From positions 1 through 33,373 of the forward strand of contig PCAM01000008.1 of assembly GCA_002730555.1 (NCBI GenBank): 33,373 nt of DNA. Reading direction: 5' to 3'. The position numbers were made by a program, and so were the translations under genes. Position 1 is the first letter of the stretch. Every line of letters begins with the position of its first letter. Positions 8,602 to 16,602 of this stretch are shown in pieces. The notes under the pieces are model-generated. The model saw only the letters and a list, made by a program, of their open reading frames with translations. It made no database searches and was not told the DNA's origin. This stretch comes from Chloroflexota bacterium (GTDB lineage: Bacteria; Chloroflexota; Dehalococcoidia; Lucifugimonadales; Lucifugimonadaceae).

Positions 8602-9732
8602 GTGGACATCGGCCTCTCCGAAACGCAGCAACTGATCCGTAACTCCGCCCGGGAATTTCTGGAGGAGAACTGCGACACGCAGTACGTGCGTGCCATGGAG
8701 GAAGACGAAGTCGGCCACACCGATGAGTTGTGGAACCAGCTGGCTGAGCTCGGATGGCTCGGGCTGACCGTGCCTGAGGAGTACGGCGGCGCGGGCATGA
8801 CCTTCAGTGAGCTGGCGATCCTGCTTGAAGAGACCGGCGCTGCCATGCTGCCGGGCCCATTCTTCTCGACCGCGGTTATCGGCGCAGAGGCGCTGAAGCT
8901 GGCCGGGTCTGATGACCAGAAATCCGATCTTCTTGCAAAGCTGGCCGATGGCAAGCTCAAGACGGCCCTGGCCTTCCACGAGTCCGGCGCCGCATGGTCG
9001 GCCGAGAGCGTCTCGGAGATGACGGCGACGGAGACGGAAGATGGCTGGATCCTGAACGGCGAGAAACGCTTTGTGCAGGACGGCGCAGCGGCGGACATGC
9101 TGATCGTCGCAGCCAGGACCGGGGAGGAAGCCGAGCATGGCCTCACCCTGTTCCTGGTCGAGACCGACAACGCCAACGTCGACTCACGGGAGCTCAAAAC
9201 GACCAGCTCGGACCGCATGTCGGTCATGAGCTTCGGCGAGGTATCGGTTCCAAAGGCGTCCGTCCTCGGCGAGGTCAACGGCGGCTGGCAGATCCTCGAG
9301 AAGTTGTTCCAGTACGGCGCAGCGGGCAAATGCGCCGAGATGGCTGGTGCGGGCCAGAAGATGCTCGACACGACCGTCGATTACGTACAGAACCGGGTTC
9401 AGTTCGGACGCTCGATCGGTAGCTTCCAGGCCATCCAGCACCACGCCGCAGACATGGCGATCGAAGTCCAGGCCGGTCGACAACTGGCGCGCCAGGCGGC
9501 CTGGTTCCTCGGTGAGGGCCTGGACGCCACACGGCAGGTGGCGCTGGCAAAGGCGTACCTGAGCGAGGCATACCCGCGTATCTGTGCCACGGCCCACCAG
9601 TGTCACGGCGCTATCGGGTACACGCACGAGTACGACCTTCACCTGTGGACCCGCAGGGCCACCGGACAACGTCTGGCTTTCGGCGACACGAAACAGCACC
9701 AGGGCACTCTGACAGAGTCGGCGGGCCTCTAG
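8602..9732 (+). CDS. Acyl-CoA dehydrogenase, divergent third member (possible partner subunit)
   Basis: This 376-residue protein has the acyl-CoA dehydrogenase fold but belongs to a different branch from the two genes before it. The central region carries NRVQFGRSIGSFQAIQHHAADM and the C-terminal region HGAIGYTHEYDLHLWTRRA, typical of the short FadE type. The GTxEIQ region of the neighbours is absent, and I see no clear catalytic glutamate at either known position. In actinobacteria, such unlike acyl-CoA dehydrogenases encoded side by side can form alpha2beta2 enzymes for bulky CoA substrates. A similar pairing with one or both upstream paralogues is plausible but inferred. The start is GTG at 8602, with GGAG about 9 bases upstream. 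Confidence 0.9.
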   Translation: MDIGLSETQQLIRNSAREFLEENCDTQYVRAMEEDEVGHTDELWNQLAELGWLGLTVPEEYGGAGMTFSELAILLEETGAAMLPGPFFSTAVIGAEALKLAGSDDQKSDLLAKLADGKLKTALAFHESGAAWSAESVSEMTATETEDGWILNGEKRFVQDGAAADMLIVAARTGEEAEHGLTLFLVETDNANVDSRELKTTSSDRMSVMSFGEVSVPKASVLGEVNGGWQILEKLFQYGAAGKCAEMAGAGQKMLDTTVDYVQNRVQFGRSIGSFQAIQHHAADMAIEVQAGRQLARQAAWFLGEGLDATRQVALAKAYLSEAYPRICATAHQCHGAIGYTHEYDLHLWTRRATGQRLAFGDTKQHQGTLTESAGL

Positions 9733-9765
9733 GGCCAGTAACCCGGACCATGAAGGACATCAGGG

Positions 9766-10491
9766 TTGGACGATCGCCTGATCCAGAGACGGCTAACGGC
9801 GGCGCTCCAGAATTTGACCGATGGCCCGTGGGAACGCCGGTTCCCGTGGGACGATGAAGGTTTTGCGCGCCGTTTCGCAAGCGCCACCGACGAAAACTCC
9901 CAGTGGTGGGGTCCGCCCGAGCCCGATGTGTCGCGGATGCTTGAGACCTGGGATTCCCGAAAGACAGGCGCCCTGCCCTCCGTCCTGGACCTCGCATGCG
10001 GCGCCGGCAGGCACTCCATAGCGCTCGCAGGGGGCGGCTGCAACGTGATCGGCGTGGTTATCGGCGCACCGGCGATCGAACGGGCATTGATGAAGGCCGA
10101 GAGGCAACGGGGCGGAGACCTCGGGTTTGTGCACGCCGATATCGAGAGCTACGACCCGGGGCGAAGGTTTGACCTGATCGCGCTGTTGTCAGAACAATGC
10201 GTCAACTTCCCAGCGGCGGAACTGGCGATGATGATCCGGCGTTATCTCCAGTTATTGACACCGCACGGATGTCTGATTCTTGAACTTCCCGGGCTGCTGC
10301 CCGATCCAGCCGTGAAGTACCGAAAGCCGGACGAACACACTCTGGTGTTCTCCGACGACCGAGACTGGGAAGTGCAGTTCACCGAGGTTGATACGGCTAC
10401 GCGGCTGATAGGCGACAGGTACGCCGTGTTGACAGAATCGGACGACCGGGTGACACCAACTGACGGATCCACTACCCCGCTCACTGGATAG
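9766..10491 (+). CDS. Class I SAM-dependent methyltransferase
   Basis: The S-adenosylmethionine-binding glycine motif VLDLACGAGRHS lies at residues 73-84. An acidic residue follows the second strand region, and DIESYDPGRRFDLIALL then forms motifs II and III. The N-terminal helical cap (WERRFPWDDEGF) and the tryptophan-rich QWWGPPEPD segment are like small-molecule methyltransferases. The length of 241 residues is slightly short, and the tail after about 220 is threonine- and proline-rich and looks unstructured, so the last strands may be lost. The only start after the in-frame TGA at 9751 that keeps the N-terminus is TTG at 9766, with AAGGA 8 bases upstream. It follows the acyl-CoA dehydrogenases by 33 bases. 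The substrate is unknown. Confidence 0.85.
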   Translation: MDDRLIQRRLTAALQNLTDGPWERRFPWDDEGFARRFASATDENSQWWGPPEPDVSRMLETWDSRKTGALPSVLDLACGAGRHSIALAGGGCNVIGVVIGAPAIERALMKAERQRGGDLGFVHADIESYDPGRRFDLIALLSEQCVNFPAAELAMMIRRYLQLLTPHGCLILELPGLLPDPAVKYRKPDEHTLVFSDDRDWEVQFTEVDTATRLIGDRYAVLTESDDRVTPTDGSTTPLTG

Positions 10492-10614
10492 CGCAGATGC
10501 TTCCGTCCTCCGCTACTCTGGCGGTTCATCGCAGTCCATCCCGGTCGGACTGGGCATTGATCTCAAGCAATCTCGCTTCACCCAGATAACCGAATCGACC
10601 CAGGAGGCACCTAC

Positions 10615-10959
10615 ATGGATCCGGATTGCCTGTTCTGCAATATCGTCTCCGGAAATATACCGAGCACGGAGGTGTACCGGGATGATCGCGTGATGGCGTT
10701 CCTGGACATCGTCCCCGCCGCCCCGGAGCATATCCTCGTGATCCCAGCCCAGCACCTCACGTTCCTCCGAACCGCCGATGAATCGCACGAGACGTTGATC
10801 GGCCATATGGCGCTTATGGCGGACCGCATCGCATCGGAGCGAGGTATCCGGGATTCCGGATACCGGTTGACGGTCAATCAGGGCCCGGACGCCGGCCAGC
10901 AGGTCGATCACCTGCACATGCACCTGCTTGGCGGCCAGAAGCTCGGCGGGGTCGCCTGA
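10615..10959 (+). CDS. HIT family nucleotide-binding hydrolase (HinT-like)
   Basis: This 114-residue histidine triad protein has the catalytic HLHMHLLG motif near the C-terminus and the family segment PEHILVIPAQHL in the middle. Two cysteines near the start (DCLFCNI, C5 and C8) match the zinc-binding version found in many bacterial HinT proteins. The family hydrolyses AMP-lysine and other adenosine phosphoramidates in the cytoplasm. An AGGAGG ribosome site lies about 6 bases before the ATG, one of the strongest in the window. The YqeK-like gene starts 14 bases after its stop, so two nucleotide hydrolases are likely co-translated. Confidence 0.93.
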   Translation: MDPDCLFCNIVSGNIPSTEVYRDDRVMAFLDIVPAAPEHILVIPAQHLTFLRTADESHETLIGHMALMADRIASERGIRDSGYRLTVNQGPDAGQQVDHLHMHLLGGQKLGGVA

Positions 10960-10973
10960 GGGATCCCCGGCAT

Positions 10974-11567
10974 ATGGGATATCGAATGGCTGGTACGATC
11001 ACCGAGCAACTTGCCCGGGTAGAAGCTCGCGTATCTGAGTTGCCGAAACGGTTGCAGGCGCACATCGCCCGCGCCCGCGCTGTTGGGCGTGGGCTGTCGG
11101 CCGTACTTGTCGCAGACACCGGGCGCGTTGACCTGGCACTGGCCGGCCACGATCTGTACCGGGCGGCGTCCGATGAGGAGATGCTTGCGATAGCTGACCG
11201 GCGGGGCATCGTTCCCGGTGCGTTGGAGATCGAACAACCGCTCCTGTTACACGGCCCTCTGGCGGCGATCTGGATGGCCGACGAAGGCGGGGTCGCCGAC
11301 AAAGAGGTCCTGGACGCCGTGCAGCACCACACGACCTTCGCACCCGGCCTCGGGGCGCTGGCGGCGACGGTTTTCCTCGCCGACAAGATTGACCCGAACA
11401 AAATCCAGCGCCGTCCGTGGTTGTCAGAGGTGGAACAATTGGCCCGAGACGGCAAGTGGAAAGCCGCCGTTCGCTCCTATATCCAGACGCTTGACGCCGA
11501 CTTAAAACGTCAGGGCGTCACGCCGCACCCGCTCGCACAGGAAGCGTTTGATTTCCTGAATCCGTAG
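10974..11567 (+). CDS. yqeK: YqeK-like HD-domain nucleotide phosphohydrolase
   Basis: This HD-superfamily protein resembles YqeK, the symmetrical diadenosine tetraphosphate hydrolase. H30 is the likely first ligand, and the HD pair is in LALAGHDLYRAAS (H59, D60). The later family block is clear: PLLLHGPLAAIW, then VLDAVQHHTTFAPGLGALAATVFLADKIDPNK. Canonical YqeK has HDIAK after the pair and here it is HDLYR, so this is a divergent member. The length of 197 residues is normal. Two starts are possible, ATG 10974 and ATG 10986 (residue 5); GGGAT lies about 6 bases before the second. Coupling to the HIT gene suggests joint removal of Ap4A-type alarmones (inference). Confidence 0.8.
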   Translation: MGYRMAGTITEQLARVEARVSELPKRLQAHIARARAVGRGLSAVLVADTGRVDLALAGHDLYRAASDEEMLAIADRRGIVPGALEIEQPLLLHGPLAAIWMADEGGVADKEVLDAVQHHTTFAPGLGALAATVFLADKIDPNKIQRRPWLSEVEQLARDGKWKAAVRSYIQTLDADLKRQGVTPHPLAQEAFDFLNP

Positions 11568-11788
11568 AGGAAATGCTCGTCCCGCCCTGAATTGCAACAA
11601 GGCCAAATTACCCGTAGCGGCGTCTGGCAATACGCCCGGATCTGCTTACGTCATCCCGAGCGTAGCCGAGGGACCTTCACCGACACGCGTTCCGACAAAT
11701 GGGCGCCGTTAGCGCACGAACCAACTTCTCCCTCACCCAACCCTCTCCCGCCGGGAGAGGAGGCCAAATGACCGCACCGGACATGAAC
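11568..11788. repeat. Repeat island 1: short dispersed palindromic elements
   Basis: The gap between the convergent yqeK and NHL genes holds three repeat-like blocks and no gene. Bases 11611-11640 carry a GTAG...GGCAATACGCCC block that reappears in similar form at 16767-16793. Bases 11649-11678 carry a TCATCCCGAGCGTAGCCGAG-type block. Bases 11729-11760 carry a CCCTCACCCAACCC block ending in an 8-bp hairpin (11742-11749 with 11753-11760, loop GCC). A related CCCTCCC...GGAGAGGG element is at 24091-24110. These look like REP/MITE-like intergenic repeats, some of which may terminate transcription. Confidence 0.65.
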
Positions 11789-12703
11789 CTAACGCCGTAC
11801 GTACTTCCGCACCCGTTGCCCATGCCCAATCAACCCGATCTCGGCCACATAAAGATCGCCGTTGGAATCGCCGCATATGTCGTGCGGCGCCTCCATGCCA
11901 TTCTCGGGCCCGCGCCATCGGGACACGAGTTCGCCATCAAGCGTGAACACGCTGATCCCGGTCGGCTGTCCCTGCTCCACCACGTACATCAACCCGTCAT
12001 GGCCGTACCAGAACGCGCCCGGGTTGATGACATCTGTCCACTCGGTGACGAACGTTCCATCCTGTTCAAGAACCTGAACCCGGGAGTTCGGCCGGTCCGC
12101 TATGTAAATGCGGCCGACGTTGTCGATACCGATGTTGTGGAGCATCCCGAACTCACCCGGCCCCTGGCCTGCCCGGCCCCATGAACTCACCAACTCGCCA
12201 TCGGCCGAGAACGTGTGGACATTTCGGTTGGCGTACCCGTCGGAGACAAGGATCTGCCCTACATCGTTCACCACCACGCCGGAGGGCATGTTGAAAGGAA
12301 GGCCGTGGTCCCCGGTCTGTGACACGGCGACGTTGGCGTAATCGCGCCGCCCCAACTCCATCAGTTTCTCGCCGAGGCGGGTGTGCTTGGTAACCGTGTG
12401 CGTTTGTGTATCGGTCAACCAGATCGAATCGTCAGGTCCTACGAAAATTCCATGCGGATCACGAAACGTGCCGTTATAGCGATCTGCAGGGTCCAGGCAG
12501 GACGCCTCACCCCAGGACGTGATGAAGTCGCCATCGGTGTTCCACATCGTGATCGGGTGGACGCCCCGGGAAAAAACGTAGACCTCATCATGAGAGTTGA
12601 CCGCAACCCCTGACGCCAGCGTGAACTCCCAGCCCTCCGGCATGCCTCTCGGCCAGTCGGGATCCAGTTCGAATTTGAGGTCTCCGGTGCCGACGGTTGT
12701 CAT
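11789..12703 (-). CDS. NHL-repeat beta-propeller protein (peptidyl-alpha-hydroxyglycine-lyase-like)
   Basis: The 304 residues consist of repeated propeller blades of the NHL type, with units such as LDPADRYNGTFRDPHGIFVG, PFNMPSGVVVNDVGQILVSDG, FGMLHNIGIDNVGRIYIADR and MEAPHDICGDSNGDLYVAEIG. Each ends in a strand with R-V-x-V/K, and about six blades are expected. The closest named family is the lyase domain of peptidylglycine amidating enzyme, but many NHL proteins are only binding scaffolds. No signal peptide is visible, so a cytoplasmic location is expected. The ATG is preceded by GGAG at 9 bases. Catalysis is not established; in heterotrophic Chloroflexota such proteins are common beside catabolic genes (inference). 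Confidence 0.8.
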   Translation of the reverse strand: MTTVGTGDLKFELDPDWPRGMPEGWEFTLASGVAVNSHDEVYVFSRGVHPITMWNTDGDFITSWGEASCLDPADRYNGTFRDPHGIFVGPDDSIWLTDTQTHTVTKHTRLGEKLMELGRRDYANVAVSQTGDHGLPFNMPSGVVVNDVGQILVSDGYANRNVHTFSADGELVSSWGRAGQGPGEFGMLHNIGIDNVGRIYIADRPNSRVQVLEQDGTFVTEWTDVINPGAFWYGHDGLMYVVEQGQPTGISVFTLDGELVSRWRGPENGMEAPHDICGDSNGDLYVAEIGLIGHGQRVRKYVRR

Positions 12704-12909
12704 TGCTGTACTCCAACTTATTTCGGGGACTTCATCTGATGGCCTGAACCGATTTCCAAGGCTGGCGAGAAGCTACGCTGGAGCTATCTATGAGTCAACC
12801 GCCTGTAGAGCCGATCCCTAGTGAGGAGCCGTGTGACATGCGAAGATGAGGCGCACACGCAGGACATTCGTTCGTGATGCCGCTCAACCGGATCAACCAG
12901 AGGGACACA

Positions 12910-13380
12910 TTGATTAAAGAACAGGTACGGGCTGCGGTCGACGACTCCTGGCGGTCGTTCAAGCGGGCGCTCGAACCGCTTACATCGGCAGACATGGAGG
13001 TGCCGGGAGTGTGCGGCAACTGGTCGGTCAAGGAAGTGCTAACGCACGTCGCTTCATGGGAGACACGCGCAACGGCGTCGCTGTTGGCAGGGGTCCCGAG
13101 TCCCGTGCCCGAGGACTCGGATACGCCGGACGATACGAAGCCCAACCGGGGCGCGGATATGGACGTGGCTGAAGCAACCATGCAGCTCGACGCCACCCAT
13201 CGTGCGTTACGGGACGCTATCGAGGTGTCACCTCCAGGGTTGTTTACAAGCGGTACGCCACTGCGGCGTGAGCTGGACGATGGGACAGTGTTCCACTACG
13301 ACGAGCATGCCGACGGTATCCGCGTCTGGTACGCCACGTATCGCCGCCAGCGGGTGAACCGCAGCAGGTACACCGGCTAA
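12910..13380 (+). CDS. DinB-like (ClbS/DfsB-type) four-helix bundle protein
   Basis: This is a small helical-bundle protein of the DinB/YfiT superfamily, about 156 residues from TTG 12910. It has the family block GNWSVKEVLTHVASWE with a putative metal-binding H46, and near the end H129-x3-H133 (HYDEH), giving the three-histidine metal site. Members include thiol-dependent transferases and self-protection proteins, and many have no known reaction. The start is debatable. GTG 12874 and ATG 12877 lie upstream in frame with a poor site, whereas AGAGGG at 12899-12904 lies 5 bases before TTG 12910 and gives the usual family N-terminus (IKEQVRAAVDDSW). Its stop overlaps the stop of the convergent PPOX gene in CTAA at 13377-13380. 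Confidence 0.8.
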   Translation: MIKEQVRAAVDDSWRSFKRALEPLTSADMEVPGVCGNWSVKEVLTHVASWETRATASLLAGVPSPVPEDSDTPDDTKPNRGADMDVAEATMQLDATHRALRDAIEVSPPGLFTSGTPLRRELDDGTVFHYDEHADGIRVWYATYRRQRVNRSRYTG

Positions 13381-13838
13381 GCGTCCTCTACGTACCTCGG
13401 ATGCCAGTCCCCTCCGGCCCAGGAGACGATCGATTCCGGGGTGACGGCGATCAGGCAGCGCGGGCGATCCGCGGTGCGCCGTATGTACATGGGGCCGTCC
13501 TGACCCATGTAGCGCACCGCCATCTCTTCCGCGATCTGAAGCATGCGCCCCGTCATCGGGGCAGGGCCTTCAACAATCTCAGCCCGCCCCTCTATCAGCA
13601 CACGCGTGTGCTCCGGGTTCACGTCATCGGCGCAGGAGACCGCCACACGCGGCTCGTTTCGGACGTGATCGACAAATCCTGAGCCGGCGCGTCCGACGAT
13701 GTACATCCGTTCCCCGTCCCACGCTTGCCAGACCGGTGCTATGTAGGGCGCTCCACCCGGCTGCACGGTGGCCAGTCGCGCAATGATCGGGCCGCGCAGA
13801 AACGCGTTGATCTCATCTCCGGTCATCAAGCCTGGCAT
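13377..13838 (-). CDS. Pyridoxamine 5'-phosphate oxidase-like (PPOX/FMN or F420-binding) protein
   Basis: This split-barrel flavoprotein-like protein has the opening segment MTGDEINAFLRGPIIARLATV, then PGGAPYIAPVWQAWDGERMYI, and a second strand set ending in VLIEGRAEIVEGPAP. That order is typical of PPOX-class proteins that bind FMN, F420 or haem and catalyse redox reactions on small molecules. ATG 13853 is possible, but AAGGA lies 5 bases before ATG 13838, which gives the usual MPGLM start and 153 residues. The cofactor cannot be decided from these motifs. The remains of a universal stress protein gene lie just upstream on the same strand. Confidence 0.87.
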   Translation of the reverse strand: MPGLMTGDEINAFLRGPIIARLATVQPGGAPYIAPVWQAWDGERMYIVGRAGSGFVDHVRNEPRVAVSCADDVNPEHTRVLIEGRAEIVEGPAPMTGRMLQIAEEMAVRYMGQDGPMYIRRTADRPRCLIAVTPESIVSWAGGDWHPRYVEDA

Positions 13839-13933
13839 GCGAATCCTTCCCATCGTCGGTAAGTTGACCTAACAGGCCACCTGATCAAGCGTCGATACCG
13901 GCTCGCCCGCGTTCGACATCCATCCAGCTGACA

Positions 13934-14053
13934 AGAATCCACGACGGTAACCAGGTGGATATCGGTGCCCAGTCGAGCAAACGGCTTGACCAAGTCGATC
14001 ACGCGCTCGGAATCGGCGGTACCGTCCGGTGGGACCAGTATCTTCTTGAACAT
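13934..14053 (-). pseudogene. Truncated universal stress protein (UspA-type) remnant
   Basis: From ATG 14053 the leftward frame reads MFKKILVPPDGTADSERVID and then LVKPFARLGTDIHLVTVVDS. This is an excellent match to the first strand, helix and second strand of UspA-family proteins (normally KKILVPxDGS...). The similarity stops after about 40 residues of a roughly 140-residue family. The frame then continues in unrelated, arginine-rich sequence into the start of the PPOX gene. No second half with the ATP-binding G-x2-G-x9-G(S/T) motif is present in any frame nearby. The gene has therefore lost about 70 percent of its length by deletion. A short expressed fragment cannot be excluded. Confidence 0.7.
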
Positions 14054-14202
14054 TCTTCTGGTTTGCTCCCCCCGACCGCGAAGTCGTTCACGTAGGTGCG
14101 CCTTCGACTGGCGCTGGCCTACCGAGTGGCGTAAGTTTGCGTCGACCCGGTTGTCCTGCAACCAATTATGACCGCTCCACACAACATAAAAGCGAGAACA
14201 TT

Positions 14203-15369
14203 GTGAAGATCACAAAGGTCGAGGGAATTCAAAGCGCCCAGCCGATTACCGACCAACGAGGGAACCGGCGCAATTTCGTCTACGTCAAGATAGAGACGGA
14301 CGAAGGAATCACCGGCTGGGGCGAATCGACCTGCGGCCCGCTGATAGTGGCCGGTATGGTGGATGAGATCGGGGCGACCCTGATCGGTAAGGATCCCGGC
14401 AGGATTGAAGAGCACTGGCAGCGGCTGTACCACCTCTACCACAACGTTCGTGGCGGGGTGATCCAGATGGCGGCGATCAGCGGCATAGAGATCGCTCTCT
14501 GGGACATCAAGGGCAAGGCGCTCGGCGTGCCGGTGTACCAGCTGCTGGGCGGCGCCATGCGAGACAAGATCTGGACTTACGGCCGATGGGACGGCGCTTC
14601 GCCGGAGGAGTGCGTTGAGCACGCCTTACGTGAGGTCGCCACAGGTTTGACGGCTCTCAAGGGCGACCCGTTTGGGCACCAGGGGCTGTTCAGCTCGGTT
14701 CAGTCCGAGCGTGACGCTGTCGCAAAGTTGAAAGCGGTCCGGGAAGCGGTTGGCGACGACGTAGAACTGCTCGTCGAAACGCACGGTCGTCTTGCCCCCG
14801 CTGCGGCGATACGTGTTGGCCTTGCGATCGAAGAGTACCGCCCCTTTGTATTTGAAGAGGTGGTCCCGCCCCAGAACGTCGCCGCCATGAAACGCGTGGC
14901 GGATGCGATCAACGTTCCGCTGGCGACAGGCGAACGGCTTTACAGCAAGTGGGAGTTCACCGATCTGCTGGAGCAGCAGGTTGTGGCGATGATTCAGCCG
15001 GACATCGGACACGCTGGTGGGATCCTTGAGCTGAAGAAGATCGCTGCGATGGCAGAGGCCCATTACGTGGGCTTCCAGCCGCACAACCCTTACGGGCCGG
15101 TCAACTCGATGGCGGCAATCCAGGTGGACGCCTGCACTCCTAACTTCATGATCCAGGAAGGCGGCCATGGCAACTGGTTCGACCGGGTCGTGATTGGCGA
15201 ATTCCCGAAGCAGACGGACGGATTCTTCGTCCTGCCGACGGCGCCGGGAATAGGCATCGAGATGGACGAGGCCGTGCTACGGGCCAACCCGCCGGTCGAG
15301 AACATCACCCCGGAGGGTTACGCACGTGCGGCGTACTGGCCCTCGATGCAACAGACCGAGTGGGCGTAG
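14203..15369 (+). CDS. Enolase-superfamily sugar-acid dehydratase (mandelate racemase/galactonate dehydratase-like), paralogue A
   Basis: This TIM-barrel enzyme of the mandelate racemase subgroup binds Mg2+ and abstracts the alpha proton of an acid sugar, usually causing dehydration to a 2-keto-3-deoxy acid. The capping domain holds YVKIETDEGITGWGEST. In the barrel I see LKGDP (K153), the first metal ligand and acid in VETHGR (E192, H194), FEE (218-219), ATGERL (E243), QPDIGHAGG (D267) and PHNPYGP (H294). The first ligand is Glu where E. coli galactonate dehydratase has Asp. Numbering is from GTG 14203, chosen because the next gene's product starts at the same point (KITxVE). It is 388 residues, full length, and forms a tandem pair with the next gene. 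Confidence 0.93.
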   Translation: MKITKVEGIQSAQPITDQRGNRRNFVYVKIETDEGITGWGESTCGPLIVAGMVDEIGATLIGKDPGRIEEHWQRLYHLYHNVRGGVIQMAAISGIEIALWDIKGKALGVPVYQLLGGAMRDKIWTYGRWDGASPEECVEHALREVATGLTALKGDPFGHQGLFSSVQSERDAVAKLKAVREAVGDDVELLVETHGRLAPAAAIRVGLAIEEYRPFVFEEVVPPQNVAAMKRVADAINVPLATGERLYSKWEFTDLLEQQVVAMIQPDIGHAGGILELKKIAAMAEAHYVGFQPHNPYGPVNSMAAIQVDACTPNFMIQEGGHGNWFDRVVIGEFPKQTDGFFVLPTAPGIGIEMDEAVLRANPPVENITPEGYARAAYWPSMQQTEWA

Positions 15370-15429
15370 GCGTCCGGACATTTCAAGTCACACCGATAAA
15401 TTCCTGGCAGTTCTCGGGGGAACAAGTTC

Positions 15430-16602
15430 ATGAAAATCACCAGCGTTGAGGCGATACCGAGCTCGGCAAAGACGCCGTTCGGGAGTCGCAACTACGTTTA
15501 CGTCAAAATAGAGACTGACGAAGGGATCACGGGCTGGGGCGAGTCGACCTGCGGCCCGTCCGCCGTCGCCGACATGGTCAACGAGTTCGGAGACACCCTG
15601 GTCGGCAAGGACCCGCACCGGATTGAAGAGCACTGGCAACGCCTCTATCACCACTTCCACGTGCGCGGCGGCGTGATCCAGATGTCGGCGATCAGCGGCA
15701 TTGAAATCGCCCTGTGGGACATCAAGGGCAAAGCGCTCGGCGTGCCGGTGTACGAACTCATCGGCGGCAAGATGCGGGACAGAATCTGGACTTACGGCCG
15801 ATGGGACGGCGCAACGCCGGAACTGGCCGTGGAACGGGCGATGGGCTTTGTCGAACAGGGTTTGACGGCGCTCAAAGGCGACCCGTTCGACCACACCGGT
15901 ATCTTCCTCCAGCGTGACGCGGAACGACACGCCATCGCTAAGATGAAAGCTGTCCGGGAGGCGGTCGGCGACGATGTGGAGTTGCTACTGGAGGTTCACG
16001 GCCGGCTCGCGCCTGCTTCGGCGATCCACATGGCCAATGAGATAGAGGAGTACCGTCCTTTCGTGATGGAGGAGCCGGTGCCCCCACAGAACATAGATGC
16101 CCTGCAACGTGTCGCCGAAGCCGTGAATGTCCCGCTGGCCACGGGAGAGCGATTGTTTACGAAGTGGGATTACACGGACCTGCTGCAACGCCAGATAGTG
16201 GCGATGATTCAGCCGGATATCGTTCAGGCGGGCGGGATCATGGAGCTGAAGAAGATCGCAGCGATGGCGGAGGCGCATTACGTGGGCTTCCAGCCGCACA
16301 ACCCGTATGGACCGATCTGCACGGCCGCCGCGCTACAACTGGATGCCTGCACACCGAACTTCATGATCCAGGAGGGCGGGCTCCACCCGTGGTTCCAGGA
16401 TGCAACATCGGGAATGGCGCCGATCCAGAAGGACGGGTTCTTTGACCTGCCCGAGTTGCCGGGGCTGGGTGTGGACCTGAATGAGGAATGGCTTGCGGCA
16501 AATCCGTGGGACCCGAACGGCGCCGTGTGGCGCGCAACCGACGGCTCCCCGGTGACCGGTTGGGGCGGCATGGGATCGCTGCAGGAGACCTACTGGTCTT
16601 AG
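15430..16602 (+). CDS. Enolase-superfamily sugar-acid dehydratase, paralogue B
   Basis: This 390-residue protein is clearly homologous to the gene 60 bases upstream. Shared blocks include SGIEIALWDIKGKALGVPVY, RIEEHWQRLYH and LKKIAAMAEAHYVGFQPHNP. The catalytic set is complete: K149, E188 and H190 in LEVHGR, E214/E215, E240 in ATGERL, D263, and H290 in QPHNPYGP. The C-terminus differs most, with an insertion rich in Trp and Gly (PWDPNGAVWRATDG), so the active-site lid and substrate may differ. The ATG is preceded by a run of G (CGGGGGAAC) as ribosome site. It is probably co-transcribed with paralogue A. The substrate (galactonate, gluconate, rhamnonate or other) is not decidable. Confidence 0.93.
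   Translation: MKITSVEAIPSSAKTPFGSRNYVYVKIETDEGITGWGESTCGPSAVADMVNEFGDTLVGKDPHRIEEHWQRLYHHFHVRGGVIQMSAISGIEIALWDIKGKALGVPVYELIGGKMRDRIWTYGRWDGATPELAVERAMGFVEQGLTALKGDPFDHTGIFLQRDAERHAIAKMKAVREAVGDDVELLLEVHGRLAPASAIHMANEIEEYRPFVMEEPVPPQNIDALQRVAEAVNVPLATGERLFTKWDYTDLLQRQIVAMIQPDIVQAGGIMELKKIAAMAEAHYVGFQPHNPYGPICTAAALQLDACTPNFMIQEGGLHPWFQDATSGMAPIQKDGFFDLPELPGLGVDLNEEWLAANPWDPNGAVWRATDGSPVTGWGGMGSLQETYWS

Noticed and set aside
7737..9371. Long leftward frames (254 and 279 codons) opposite acyl-CoA dehydrogenases 2 and 3
   Set aside because: They are Ser/Arg-rich low-information translations antisense to well-supported genes.
11568..11788. Short repeats considered as a CRISPR array
   Set aside because: The blocks differ from one another and are not evenly spaced, and no cas gene is near.
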